A stretch of 64,000 bases of DNA, from the NCBI GenBank assembly GCA_037501455.1, contig CM074865.1, positions 3,979,001-4,043,000 on the forward strand, given 5' to 3'. Positions 21,090 through 32,494 of the stretch are shown here, piece by piece. A program made the translations under genes and the position numbers. Source of the DNA: Lantana camara (lineage: Eukaryota > Streptophyta > Magnoliopsida > Lamiales > Verbenaceae). The first letter of the stretch is position 1. Every line of letters starts with the position of its first letter. The notes beneath the pieces were generated by a model. It searched no databases. It had not been told where the DNA came from and saw nothing but the letters and a program-made list of their open reading frames with translations.

Positions 21090-22695
21090 CTCCTTAAGAA
21101 TACTTAATGCCACTTAATACAGAAAACCAATTGCTTGAACAACAGAAGTGATCTGTTGCAAATGTATCAAGGATCGTCCAAGAATGCACAAAGGATGCAG
21201 ATGATAATGCCATGGATATACCTGAAGACTGAGAGAAAGTGCCTTTTAATGAGGCTGCTTGTGGCTGTGAAGGAACAATGGACATCTGATTAACACTATG
21301 GAGTTTGATTAGAAATACTGTGTTGAGACTGAATGATTGGCATGATCATCTGATATTGCTCAGCAGTAAAAGGTGTTGGGTTTGAAGATCGATCACAGGA
21401 TGGAGAAGCAAGTTCTTGGCAATTATTCTCAGCTTCTTGATTGACTGGTGATGGAAACTGATCGTGCACATATACAGCTGCAGCAATTGGGTTCTTAAAC
21501 TTCAAATTGAGAGGAATCCATGCTTCTTATAGCATGTGGATCATAGAAAAGGCCTTACTTGAGAAGTGAGGCAATGGATCGATGATATTTACCAAACACT
21601 CATCAATAACATCTAAGAAGTCCTCAAACAGGTTATAAGTTGTTTAAGGAGCTTATAAGTTTAGTCAAACACCCTCTAAGAAGTACTTAGGACCAAAAGG
21701 TGTCGGAAGCGTAAATGGAGCAGTTCGGGGATCTAATCAGCCAATTATCATAAGTTATGGGACCCAAAATGTAATTTATAATGCAAGATAATCTCACTTA
21801 GGAGTACAGAGAGATCGCCTCAGGTTCGAGAAACATCCATCACAAACAATGGTGACAGGAGCATAAGCAGTGATCTCTTCACCATTCTTAGTCTTGTAAT
21901 TTACTCCTTTAATAGTTCCATTTTCTTCAAGCAATGAAGTCACCGTTCCTTGTTCCAAGTCTTACATTGTTCCAGAAAACATCATTAGTCTCCATTCATA
22001 ATTCAAAATTTATAAATACCCACCTAAACAATAAAAATTTGGAAAAGAACCTCGTGCAGTTGATAGTGCAAGATTAAGGGTCAATGTTAAGGGGTTACTT
22101 TGTTAATATGTATTTTCGCACTTAACAAATCGCTGTTATGGCCAACTCTGTCATCTCGACATATTTAATTTAAAAAAAAATCTGCAAACAGACACCTAAG
22201 TACTTGTCATTCAACCCATACAAGAATCTGATCACGCAATTGTTTTGTTGGTATGCGCGGAATGCATCAATTGCTCCACAGTTGCACTTTGGAATTTGGA
22301 TTACAAGATCAAGATGGCAGTGGCCTGAAGTTGTGGATTTCGTGCCAAAGGATCTGGAGACGTGTGAAATAATCTGATAAAGAGGAATACCGCTGTTTAG
22401 CCGCACTTCGTGAAGTTCTGCAATTCGAAGTTCATCGCGGTGGGAAAAACGATCTCTCAAGTCTGCTCACACATCATAGACTTTATCCATCCATAAGACA
22501 AATTGCACAATTGATGGTGAAAGGCACTTCATAATCCACAATAAGACCATCAGTTGCAGCGGACCCATACTGGATGAAGAGCGTTTGTAGGCGGCGGTTG
22601 TTGAATCAAACCAATAACAAAATCATACTTGTTCTTCAAGAGGAGGGCCATCTTCAACCCCGTTGCCCAGCCAGAATGATAGTTTTGATCCATCG
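21090..22695 (-). mobile_element. Decayed Ty1/copia gag-pol fragment
   Basis: On the minus strand, in the order expected of copia: a Gag N-part near 22690-22590 (GLKMALLLKNKYDFVIG), Gag middle at 22460-22170 (LRDRF-like start, then CNCGAIDAFRAY and VIRFLYGLNDKY), a spacer ending FTAEQYQMIMPI near 21350, and a protease motif near 21190 (SFVHSW, then LDTFATDH for the usual LDTGATDH). Stops and frameshifts separate the pieces and no LTRs were found. This is a different copia lineage from the intact element at 10517, and it appears to have interrupted the ubinuclein-like gene to its right. Confidence 0.7.
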
Positions 22696-22829
22696 AGATG
22701 AGAGGAGGAGAAACAAGTTTCAATATAAATAGAGAAATTAATACCTTGACTTCTACCTGCTTTGAAATAGAGAAATTAATACCTTGACTTCAACCTGCTT
22801 TGAAGGTTGCAAATTCAGCCGATTTTCAG

Positions 22830-24230
22830 GAAGCTAGTCCAGAAGAGAGAGAATTCTTAAAACGCAAATACAGCATGGATGATGCATTGGAAAATAGGAT
22901 TTGTGACTTTTGTTGAGGTATACATCAGATTTTCTAGTTCACTTGAAGACGTCATCTCACCCACAGCTAAAACACACTTGTATAAAGAAGTTTTTTCTTG
23001 ACCTGTTTTCTTGGTTTTTATTCCAGAGACTAGAAGAAGATTCAGGACCACCAGTCAGCAGGCTGTATGAAGAGGTACTTGGAATGTGATTAATCAAATA
23101 ATATTTTATTAAAATAATCTGTCGTAGCAAGTCAAGTAATCTACTTTTAGATTTTATACAGAATAAGATCATCTAAGTTTGTTAATCACACCTTCATTGT
23201 TGGGTGTACACACGTTGATTTTTGCTGGAATTAATTGCAGCTCATGCCTATCTATTATCATTCTGTTTCCATAAACAGAAGCTTTAATGAATTGATGTCT
23301 TTTCCTGATTCAGCTTGCAGTATTCTGGCCCAATGGACTCATGGATACTGATGGAATTAAACGTGCTATATATAGAGCAAAAGGCCGTAGAGGCAGCCTG
23401 CGCAAGGTTTTTCAATATTTTCTTGTTTCAGCAGATGTAATTTGAAAGCTTTGTTGAATGCCATGCCTTTTCAAGCCATAACATTGTGCACCCATGCATG
23501 CATTGTGTTTAATATTTTGCATATGAAAATATGTAGGCTTTAGTTTCCATGTTGTCAAATAATGATTAATCAGCTACACACTTCGAAATTATTTTCTAAT
23601 GGCGCCTTCCTTTTTCACAACCATGTTTCAATATGGAAAATCATTTTTAGTTTTTCCTGTCCCGAATATTGTTCTTGATATCTCTATAAATGAAAATCTC
23701 CTCGACCTTCCCGTTGTTTATTTATCTGCTTGGTTGACTTTGATATTTATTGTCTTTTACATAGCTCGGTTGAGGTGGAAGATGTAATCATCTGTTGTCT
23801 CATCCCTCAAAACTTATAGCATTTCCTCACGCTTCAATTCTTTGCTCGTTAGGATCGAGACAAAATCAAGAAGAAAAAAGCATGGCCTCCAAAATCAGAC
23901 AGCCCCAAATTGCCCTCAGATTCTCGCATACAACATCCTAACTTGACCAGCAAACCAGTCCCCAGAGCTGCTCCTCATGTGCCTGTTGCCTTGAAAAACG
24001 GGCCCAACACGGACAAGGCGAAGAAGGAAAAAGTGAAGGGGAGCTCCAGCAGCAATCCTTCTGATGTTGTGATTGCGTTGAATGTGTTGCCGAAAAAGAA
24101 AGTGAAAAAGCAGCCGAACGCAGAGGTTCCACCGGCCGAGGATCGGCCCAAGCACCAAAAGAATGTGTCTGTTCCTCCTGCTAAATCAACCCTTGAGGCA
24201 GCTGTGCCTGAGCCTGAGTCACTGAGCTGA
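22830..24230 (+). pseudogene. 3' exons of a ubinuclein-like (HIRA-complex) gene, truncated
   Basis: Four exons with good splice sites: 22830-22917 (SPEEREFLKRKYSMDDALEN, then RICDF), 23027-23074 (RLEEDSGPPVSRLYEE), 23314-23406 (LAVFWPNGLMDTDGIKRAIY) and 23853-24230 (KKKKAWPPKSDSP and a lysine- and proline-rich tail ending EPESLS). The ENRICD..RLYEELA.FWPNG.MD..GIKRAI.RAK block is what I recall for plant ubinuclein proteins, histone H3.3 chaperone subunits. The first exon runs into a TGA just before its donor, consistent with loss of a few bases after RICDF. All upstream exons are missing and copia debris lies there instead. The family assignment is from memory of the motif. Confidence 0.5.
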
Positions 24231-24416
24231 CATTATAACTCTTTAGTTAGTTTTGATTCTTTTTCCAATAGTATAAAGCTTTCTTTTCATTTCTTTGAGT
24301 TAGATTTCTTTTAGATCACAGCTTGTTATATAAGTTGCATTGTTTTAGGTTAGTTGAAGTCTTGAAGAGCTCCTGCCCTTCATCCATATTCCATAATGGG
24401 CGGAGGGGCCTCTTCA

Positions 24417-24447
<31 letters not shown>

Positions 24448-26682
24448 AAATTCAATTTTGGTTCTGAAATTATTAAAGTTTATAATTTTGGGAAAAGAAT
24501 TTTGACTAGTACTCTTCAAGAGAAGTCTAATTAGATCTTGCTTTGATGATGATAGTTGAGATTCTTTTTTTTTTTTTTTGTTGGTTCGCTAGCTCATTTT
24601 ATGGATCGAGTCAGATTAGACCATTTAGGTTTAAAACTTTTCTTACCAATTGTGTTCTCAGGGATTTGAATTCAAGACCTCCGATTTGATGATGATAGTT
24701 GAGACTTGATAAGGACAATACTAATAAATATGAATTGTCATGACATGATTGGTACGTAGAAATAGATTTTATGCAGTAATTAACAGAATTTTGGTACATA
24801 TGATGGAATTTTAAGTAGTAATACGGACACGGGAATATGGAGATATAAATTATTTTTTGAATTTTTCACGTGAGGAATGTCGAACATGAGTGTCCGACAC
24901 ATGTTCGACATGACACGACACAATAAAATAATATTTTTAGAAGTGTTCGTGCATTATAGTATTCGAGTGTACATTAAAAAGAGTAACATTATTTTGGCTT
25001 TTATTATGATCGGAATACTCAAGAAATTCAACAAGAAATGAATTAAAATCATCTTGATTTTATCATTTTTAAAAATGAAAATAAAAATAAAAATATGTTG
25101 AGTAAAAGCAAATCATGTAAAAATATAACTCACTATTTCAATAAAAATAACAATATCTTTTGCAATTAATTATTAGTTTTTGAAATAAACACTTGTATAT
25201 ATCATAAAAATTATGAATAAAATTTACAAAATTTCATCAATATTTAGTACTTTATATCATTTAATAATAAGTATTTATAAAAATATTATAACCTAAGATA
25301 TATTTAATAAGTTTTGTATTTAAAATTCAATAATGATTGGATATGTGGGCTTTATCATGGACAGATGCCATTTAATGGGCCCGAAACAGGCCCAATACAG
25401 GTAGAAGAACATCCATAATCTCTTGTACCTTGTGCTTCAACTGTTGTACATTAGCAAGGCATTTTTATATCCGAGAATTTCAAAAATATTCACTCTTGAT
25501 TCCCATTTCCCAGTTGCCAGCTTCAAAATTCCTCTTCGTCTCAGGTATGATGATTTTAGGGTTTGAAGTTCTAATTGATATGCAAAAGCATGTGTAATTT
25601 GTGTTTGTGTGTTGACAGAAATTTACAAATTTCAGCTGAACGGTTTCTATTTGCATTTTTCAGCTATTAGTGTTCGAGTTTGTTCCAGAATCGTTGAATT
25701 GTTTAATTTGATGGATATTTTATTGATATTGGAGGCGATTTAGCTCGTTTTCTTTTTCCCTTTCTTCCTGAGAATTGGGAATTGGATTTCTTGGAGTTGG
25801 TCTAATTTTGGCGCAGGTAAACACCCTGTTATTTTTTATTTATGTGTCCGTTGCGGTTAATTGCTTTGTCGAATTTCTGGAAGTGAATGTGATGGTATCT
25901 TGATTTTAATCGTGTTTTGGTGACTGTAATGGTTCGAGTTAATGTTCTGCTTTTTGTAATTACTATGGAATTTTGTTTCCTGATGATTTTGTGGGGTAAA
26001 TATAATGCGTTGGATGTAGCTACTTGGGTGCTGACAGCTATGTGAATGCGTATTACGACAATGCTTTGGTGTGTTTTAGTTTGAATGCCATTTATGGTAG
26101 AAGATTGGAAGGTATCACTCAACGGATCTGAAAATTTTGAATATAGGTCTTTTAAATTCTTAGTTGGTACTGTTTGTTCATGTATGTTGAAGTTTAGATT
26201 AATAAGTCTGAGATTGGGGAATGAATTCAAGCTTGGAATGATTTCAGATCCTCAAATTATGAAACCATAAGCTGGGAATGTTTAGTTGGTCCTCATTGGA
26301 GAAACAAAGGTAAATTCTCACAAATTGATTACGGCTCAGAATTAATATTTCTAACTAATAATCTCAAATATCCTATAAAATCCAATAACTTATTACATTA
26401 AGCTCAAATTCTCAAATCTTCAACAAAATCCATTTACTTAATACAACAAGAAGTAACAAGGCGAGAAGTTTATTTTGGGTTCACCCAGTGTTAGCTTGTA
26501 CTACACTCTGTCCGTTTAATGTTAGGAATGAATCATGACACATGATTGTTCTGTATAAATAAAATCAAGACAAAAGTACGTGGTTAGGCCTCATGCTATT
26601 GTTTGTGTTTCATATGATTTGTGGGGTTTTTGTTCAGTGCGTTCCTATGCTGATACTGGAATTTTATTCGTTTTTTAAGCTT
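24231..26682. other. Intergenic region and 5' untranslated part of the PQBP1-like gene
   Basis: 24231-24420 looks like a 3' untranslated region. 24400-25350 is AT-rich with one short inverted-repeat element (24829-24958). 25440-26680 probably holds the 5' untranslated exon(s) and intron(s) of the PQBP1-like gene, with a TTTTTTAAG acceptor-like end just before the ATG at 26683. The small ORFs here show no recognisable protein. Confidence 0.4.
24829..24958. mobile_element. Short non-autonomous element, relative of 55993-56153
   Basis: It is the reverse complement of the element inside RLK-C. Both share ACGGACACGG, a GTGTCCGACAC core, and an end reading AGTGT(T/C)CGTGCAT. There is no coding capacity. 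The terminal repeat is decayed here. Confidence 0.5.
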
Positions 26683-29600
26683 ATGGCTGACCATTCTGAT
26701 GAGCCTCCTCCTCCGGGAACCCATTCTTTGCGGAGTTCGCAACCAGTCTCATCTACTCACGAGGCATTCTCCATGCCAGTTGCTGATTCTAGAAGCACCC
26801 TTTTCCCTCTTCCCCATTCAAATGCACCCGCTTCTTCTTCCTTGGAAATTTCTACTCGTGAGAGCTCCAATGGTTCCCATGTGCTGTTTCAAACAAATAA
26901 TGATATTGAAGCTGCCGCGCAAAATGCTGTTCTGCACGAGCAAGTATTGCAGTTTGAATTACGCTTCGATATTTAGAGTTTATGCCTCACTGGTTATCCA
27001 TCATATGACTTGTCTAATACCATTTCAGGAAATTGCCACACAAATGGTTATACAAAGTCAGAGGTTTGTCCTGAAAATTTCCAAAAAATAAAAACCCATT
27101 CTAATACTAGTATTTTATTTGGATTTTAACCTGTGTCTTCATACTTATGATCAGAGAATCAAGCACTGTAACTGGAAATTCTGAAGATAGTAGAGACATT
27201 TTGTCTGGCCGCCACGATCCAAATGCACTAAAGGTGTTTCAGTCTCACCATCTTTTAAACTCTTTTTGTATTCTTTCTTGTGTGTTATGTTTCAATTTCA
27301 AAAACATTTACTAGACGATATTATGTTGCTTAATGTTTTCCAATTCAACAGGAGCATCTTCTGAAAATGACCACACAACATCGAACCGAAGTGGCTTTAA
27401 AACGTGGCAAGCCCACCTCTGTGGAGGAAGGTTGGACGACTATACTAAACCATTTACCATCTTTTCGTCTGTCATCTTTTTTCAGTCTAGAAGTTTAAAG
27501 ACCCTGTATCAGATTTGGGGACCTTTTTATCCTATTAAAACTATTGACATGGTCTAGTTTGCGTCTGCATTGGCATTTGATATCCCAGTTAATTTTCTAA
27601 ATAAACTCATAAGGACATATACTCCTTTGTAGTATATTGGGTTCTACAACAGTTGCCTTTTTGGGATGTGAAGTAGGAAAGATCTGTGTGGTTTATTGAT
27701 AATTTTATATTTTCCTAGTGACTGGAGATAATCAAGACTATACATTCTGCACTTATGATGAATAAATACTCGTAATACATTTTTGATGTTGGTACTACTG
27801 CATTCTTAGATGAGTTCTGTCGGATAACTCTTGAGTGATTAATCTGCTAAAAAAGCATGCGAATTCTTTAACAACTTATTAAGGTTTTAGGTATTTCCCG
27901 CATATATTGACACTAAGTCTTCTCTGAGTTTCAAAGTAGCCACTGAGTTTGGCAGAGAACAAATTGAAAGTCCAAAACTGATTTAGTTCTGGTGCGCTGC
28001 ATAGTTATATAACCAGTAGTATGAGTAACCACTCATATGATGATATTCAATATTTAACCATCTTTTATCACCCATTTTCTCGGCTAGGCAATTTGGAAAT
28101 TGGAAATGGATATGGTGTGCCTGGCGGTGGTGCTTATTCTTCACTTCACCATAAACAAACCATTGGTAAGAAACTAAAAATATTTTCCTTCTTTGGATTA
28201 TTCAAATAGTATTGTTTGGCACGACTTTTCCGAATCTTCAGAGGGGAAGGACCTTGATAGCCAGAAAAGAAGCCAAAATAACGATGAGGTTAATGGTGAG
28301 CCCGGACAGCAAACAATGGGTAAAAACTTACCTGAATATCTCAAGCAAAAGTTGAAAGCAAGAGGTATTCTGAAAGAGGGTCAAAGTGAAGAGAAGTCTT
28401 CGGTGCCAGAAAATGTGAGCTGGTTGTTTTGTCGTTGTTTTTGTTTAATCCTTCTCACAATAAGCTTTTGTATATGAATCTTGATTTGCAAATTAAATCC
28501 CGGTTGTTAGCCTCTTTCTTATATTCTGATGATCAGTGCTAGTTTCTGTTTAAGCTAATCTGTAACTAACTCAAGTTTCTCATGTAATTTGGTCCAACAT
28601 GACATATTCTTTTAACTGTACTTTCTGCTGGATCTATACTTTTTTTTCCCCCTGAATGATATATTGTCAATGATATCTAACGTGTATTGGGATTTTGGAT
28701 TTTAGAGACCGGAGGCTCAGTCACCTCAGCTCATGGCATGCGGGGATCTTCCCCCAGGATGGGTGAGTACCTGTGGTATTCTTGTGAAACAAAAGGGCAA
28801 ATGATCTGCAGATTGAAACAAGGAGTTTAATGAATGTAATTTACCTTGTTTATCATCCTGTAATTTCATCACTCATCCCTTTTGCCCCCACCAAATGATC
28901 TGCAGATTGAAACAAGGGACCCTGAAAATGGTGCTGTATTTTATTATAATGCGAGTTTAGGGATAAGCCAGTGGGAGAAACCTACAGATATGGCTCCGCA
29001 TCCCGCTTCTGCTACAGCACCCTTTTCAGAAGATTGGGTAGAGGCATTTGATGAAACTTCAGGTATAGTTTCATTTTCTACTAATCAAATGTCTATATAT
29101 TTGCAAAGATTAGAAGAGCTCTAGATGCTGTTGTGATACTTAAATTTTGATTAGAAATATTGTATTATTGGAAGTTACCTGAATTGGATATGTTTTTTGA
29201 TATTATCATTCCCCTTCGCGTCAAATATCAAAACTTGCCACTTGCAACTTCTGTTTCAGAATTGGCTAGTGCTTGTTTTTGTTTCTTAGCCATTAGTTTC
29301 TGTAAAAGTTGGTTTTCTTCTGTCAACATATCTTAACAGTCCCTTTCTCCTTCATTCGGTAGTTTTTTATTCAAACTGCAGGTATAAATGTGTGAATGCT
29401 TGTTCACCTCTTCCAATATTAATTCATTCTCTTTCAACATATTTCCACTTTATCGTTGTGTGTCCTCCAATATAATATGTGGGCAGGAGAGAATGTAACC
29501 TCCTGACTATTGACTCATTGGGGGAAAACAAATTCTTCTATTATGTATATATATATTTAATATTTCTCAACAATGTCCATTTCAGTTCAAAAATATTATT

Positions 29601-31148
29601 ACAACAGGAAGACCAATCTATCACAGTGGGAGCATCCAAGTGCACAAGAAGTCAACCCACAGCATTATGACAGAACGGTCTCGCCCCATGCAACGGGTGG
29701 GAATTTGGAATATCAAGTGTCCACTTTTCCTAAATGCATGGGATGTGGCGGCTGGGGATTGGGTCTTGTACAGTCTTGGGGCTATTGCAATCACTGCACT
29801 CGGTATGTTTCTCTCTTTTCTATACATTTGCAGTATTTTCTATTGAAACTTTATTTGGTATAAGATGTCTAATGTTATTCAATGCAGACTTCACAATTTT
29901 CCACAAAGCCAATACTTATCAGCCTCTGCTGAAAGCTATAACCGTGCCACTGATGCTGCTGGAAATCATGGAGACTCAGAGAAAATATCTTCCAAACCCA
30001 GGTGATGTATGGAATAAGGCAATAAAATAAATTGTAGCATCTTAACTCTAAAAGCATCTTCAAGTGGAACAAGTGATGATGAAAACCGAGTTTTTCTTTT
30101 CTTTTTTTATATCTCAATATAAAATCTGTCCCAACTATTCTGATAAAGAGGTTCATAATTTGGTTTACCATGGTGTACAGGTCTAATGTGAAACTCCCTC
30201 TTGGGAAAGGCTATAAAATGGACAGTAAGAAGCGTGCATATAATTAAGATGATGAACTGGACCCCATGGATCCAAGTTCCTACTCTGATGCTCCTCGTGG
30301 TGGTTGGTATGTCTCATACTCTTGCTAGTTGATAGAAAATTCAAGCTTGAAAAGGTTTCAATAAGATTAGTAGATCTGCAAGTGCCTAGATCCTGACAAG
30401 TTAATGAATCACTGCTTATTTACAGGGTTGTGGGCCTTAAAGGAGTACAACCAAGAGCTGCTGATACCACTGCCACGGTATGATATCACCGTTATTTTGC
30501 CTGAAGAATTTCCTTTAGAGGAATTCAAGGCCAGATATAAATATTTAAAATAAATGGGGAAGAAGTTAAAAAAGGATGAAGGGAACGTTTGAAATCTTAA
30601 AAAACGTGATCTGCTTTCAGATTAAGAAAATAAAAAATGAAGCAATTCGTTCTGCTGCTACATCTAATAAACTAGAAACTAGAAGCTAGAAGAATTCGTT
30701 TCATTTTGCTGTTAGTACATCATAAAATATACTGAAACAAGCTAGAAGCTAGATGAGTCCCATGCAGTGCTTTTTTCTGTGTCTAGCTTCCTTTTTCTAT
30801 TATTTAAAAGTACTTTTTTCTCCAAGATCTCCTTTCATTGCTCCAATTTTTTCCAACTTCAACTTCTTCAAGGACAATGTATTTTTTGACAAGCTGTTTC
30901 GGCATATCCTTTAGTTCAGTTTCATCCCATCATTCATTTTGCAAGATTCTTTTTGTTTTAACGTAGTTTAATGCTTGGAAACTTCAAAATTGCAGGGCCC
31001 TCTTTTCCAGCAGCGGCCTTATCCATCACCAGGTGCAGTTCTACGGAAAAATGCTGAAGTTGCTTCACAAAGGAAAAAGCCGGGTTCGAACTACGCACCC
31101 ATATCCAAGAGAGGAGATGGAAGTGATGGTCTCGGGGATGCTGATTGA
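26683..31148 (+). CDS. PQBP1-like WW-domain splicing factor gene with an in-frame stop in exon 11
   Basis: Thirteen coding exons: 26683-26943, 27029-27063, 27155-27233, 27352-27430, 28088-28165, 28242-28414, 28706-28762, 28906-29062, 29586-29802, 29888-30001, 30181-30306, 30426-30477 and 30996-31148. It starts [12 protein letters not shown]. Two WW-type segments are visible: [25 protein letters not shown] then EKP, and [19 protein letters not shown]. Then come a Cys-rich patch ([21 protein letters not shown]) and the PQBP1 C-terminal signature [19 protein letters not shown]. In animals that C-terminal region binds the U5 15-kD protein, so the plant protein is expected to act in the spliceosome. 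The codon before DDELDP is TAA (30245-30247), removing about 90 residues including that signature. Everything else is open, so this is either a recent pseudogene or a truncated product. Confidence 0.8.
30245..30247 (+). other. Premature stop codon in the PQBP1-like gene
   Basis: Exon 11 reads KKRAYN, then TAA, then [20 protein letters not shown] in the same frame. The continuation after the stop is the most conserved part of the C-terminus, so TAA most likely replaced GAA by one substitution. Confidence 0.85.
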
Positions 31149-32147
31149 GTGATGCAACACATCGGTATATCAACTTCATTGCAGAAAATCTTCAATTGAT
31201 TATATGGTGATCGGAGTAAATCTTGAACGGGAAACAGAGTGATGTGAATGATGCAGGCCATCGTCATGAACCTCCGGTGTTTGTTCAAGTTGAAGAAGTA
31301 ACTCATTTGGGGTGGGTGGGGGTGTATGCTGAAATAATGCCTTGTGATGGAATGTGAATGCTTCAATTTTGAGGAAATTTGGCTTCAGTACCATTCTCCG
31401 TGTGTGTTTTCACTTATAAGTATAATATTGTGTTTTTTTTTAAATCTTTTCACTTATATGGTGGTCGAGAAATGCTTATTGAACTATTTACATTAGTTGC
31501 AACAGTCGATACACTGTGAGAAACATTAATGTGTATATTTAATTTAGCTTAATCTTTTAACTCCCTTTACATATGCACTGTGTTTCTTTTCTTAAATTAT
31601 TCATTTTATCTTATGATGTGAATGTTTATATATATATACGGGGAATTCCCGAAAACTCCCCAAATGATAAGCCCAATTCCTTTTAGCTCCCCATTTTAAA
31701 AAATGATGTATTAAAACTCAAGAATCGCATATCTAAAACCTCAAATGATGTATTTGAAATACAAGGAAAAAATCATGTATCTAAATCCCAGAATCATGTA
31801 TCTAAATCCCAGAATTGCGTATCTAAATTCTAGAATCGCGTATCTAAAACCCCAAATGATGTATTTGAAAATGGGGAGCTAAAAGGAAGTTTTCAAACCC
31901 GTGGGGAGTTTTAAGGAATTGCCCCTATATATATATATATATATCATTTTAGCTTGCAATTAATAAATATGTAAAGTAAAAAACCACAACAATGAAAATC
32001 GACCCAAAAACAAAAGGGTAAAATAGGTATATCAAGTCAATTTTTAAATTACGTCTTAGAATTAATAGACAACATTTGTTAAAAGCAATTTTAAAATATA
32101 ACAGCATACATGTATTTCTGTTCAGGACTTTCTTTTCTGCAAACTTA
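31149..32147. other. Intergenic region between convergent PQBP1-like and RLK-B
   Basis: It matches 373-1090 apart from the insertion at 31640-31925. No gene is seen; this should contain the 3' untranslated regions of both genes. Confidence 0.55.
31640..31925. mobile_element. Inverted-repeat (MITE-like) insertion in a TA repeat
   Basis: About 286 bp, bounded by GGGGAATTCCCGAAAACTCC and, inverted at the other end, GGGGCAATTCCTTAAAACTC, giving terminal inverted repeats of about 22 bp. Inside are tandem copies of ATGTATCTAAATCCCAGAATC-like units and a repeated TCTAAAACC.CAAATGATGTA. It interrupts a (TA)n run that is uninterrupted in the paralogous region at 841-861, so the empty site is known. 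It has no coding capacity. Confidence 0.75.
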
Positions 32148-32494
32148 TCACTTTGTAAGAAACAAAGTTCTAATCTTTTCCAGTTTTGCCATAGCTTCAC
32201 TTATGCTGATCCTCTCCGAAGGCGAAAAGGCTAAACACTCGATCGCAACATGCAGAATAGATGACAAACATAGCTCTTTAGCTGAGAACCTGTCTTCCTC
32301 TCTTACCAGCAAATTGCTGTCCACAACTCGAGTTACATTGTTTTCTTGCAATGAAAGGCTAACATAGCTCATGAGGCTCATGTCCTCCCCAAACATGTCA
32401 TCGGTCGGCTTCTTTCGGGTGAAAGTCTCCAGCAGCATAACACCGAAACTGTATACGTCGCAACTGGTTGATACAATGCCTTCAGTTCCATATT
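32148..32494 (-). CDS. RLK-B last exon: kinase C-lobe
   Basis: 347 nt after a CAG acceptor. It encodes EYGTEGIVSTSCDVYSFGVM and subdomains X-XI, ending IRTLFLTK. The intron before it is 88 nt (32495-32582), while in RLK-A it is 285 nt. Confidence 0.85.

Noticed and set aside
21296..21505. ORF that could be a small novel gene
   Set aside because: It ends in an FTAEQYQMI-type stretch typical of copia Gag and lies in order with other copia fragments.
29573..30171. Overlapping ORFs in several frames on both strands
   Set aside because: Shadows of PQBP1-like exons 9 and 10 reading into introns.
31700..31870. Regularly spaced repeats that might be taken for a CRISPR-like array
   Set aside because: Degenerate tandem units inside a plant inverted-repeat element, without unique spacers; this is eukaryotic DNA.
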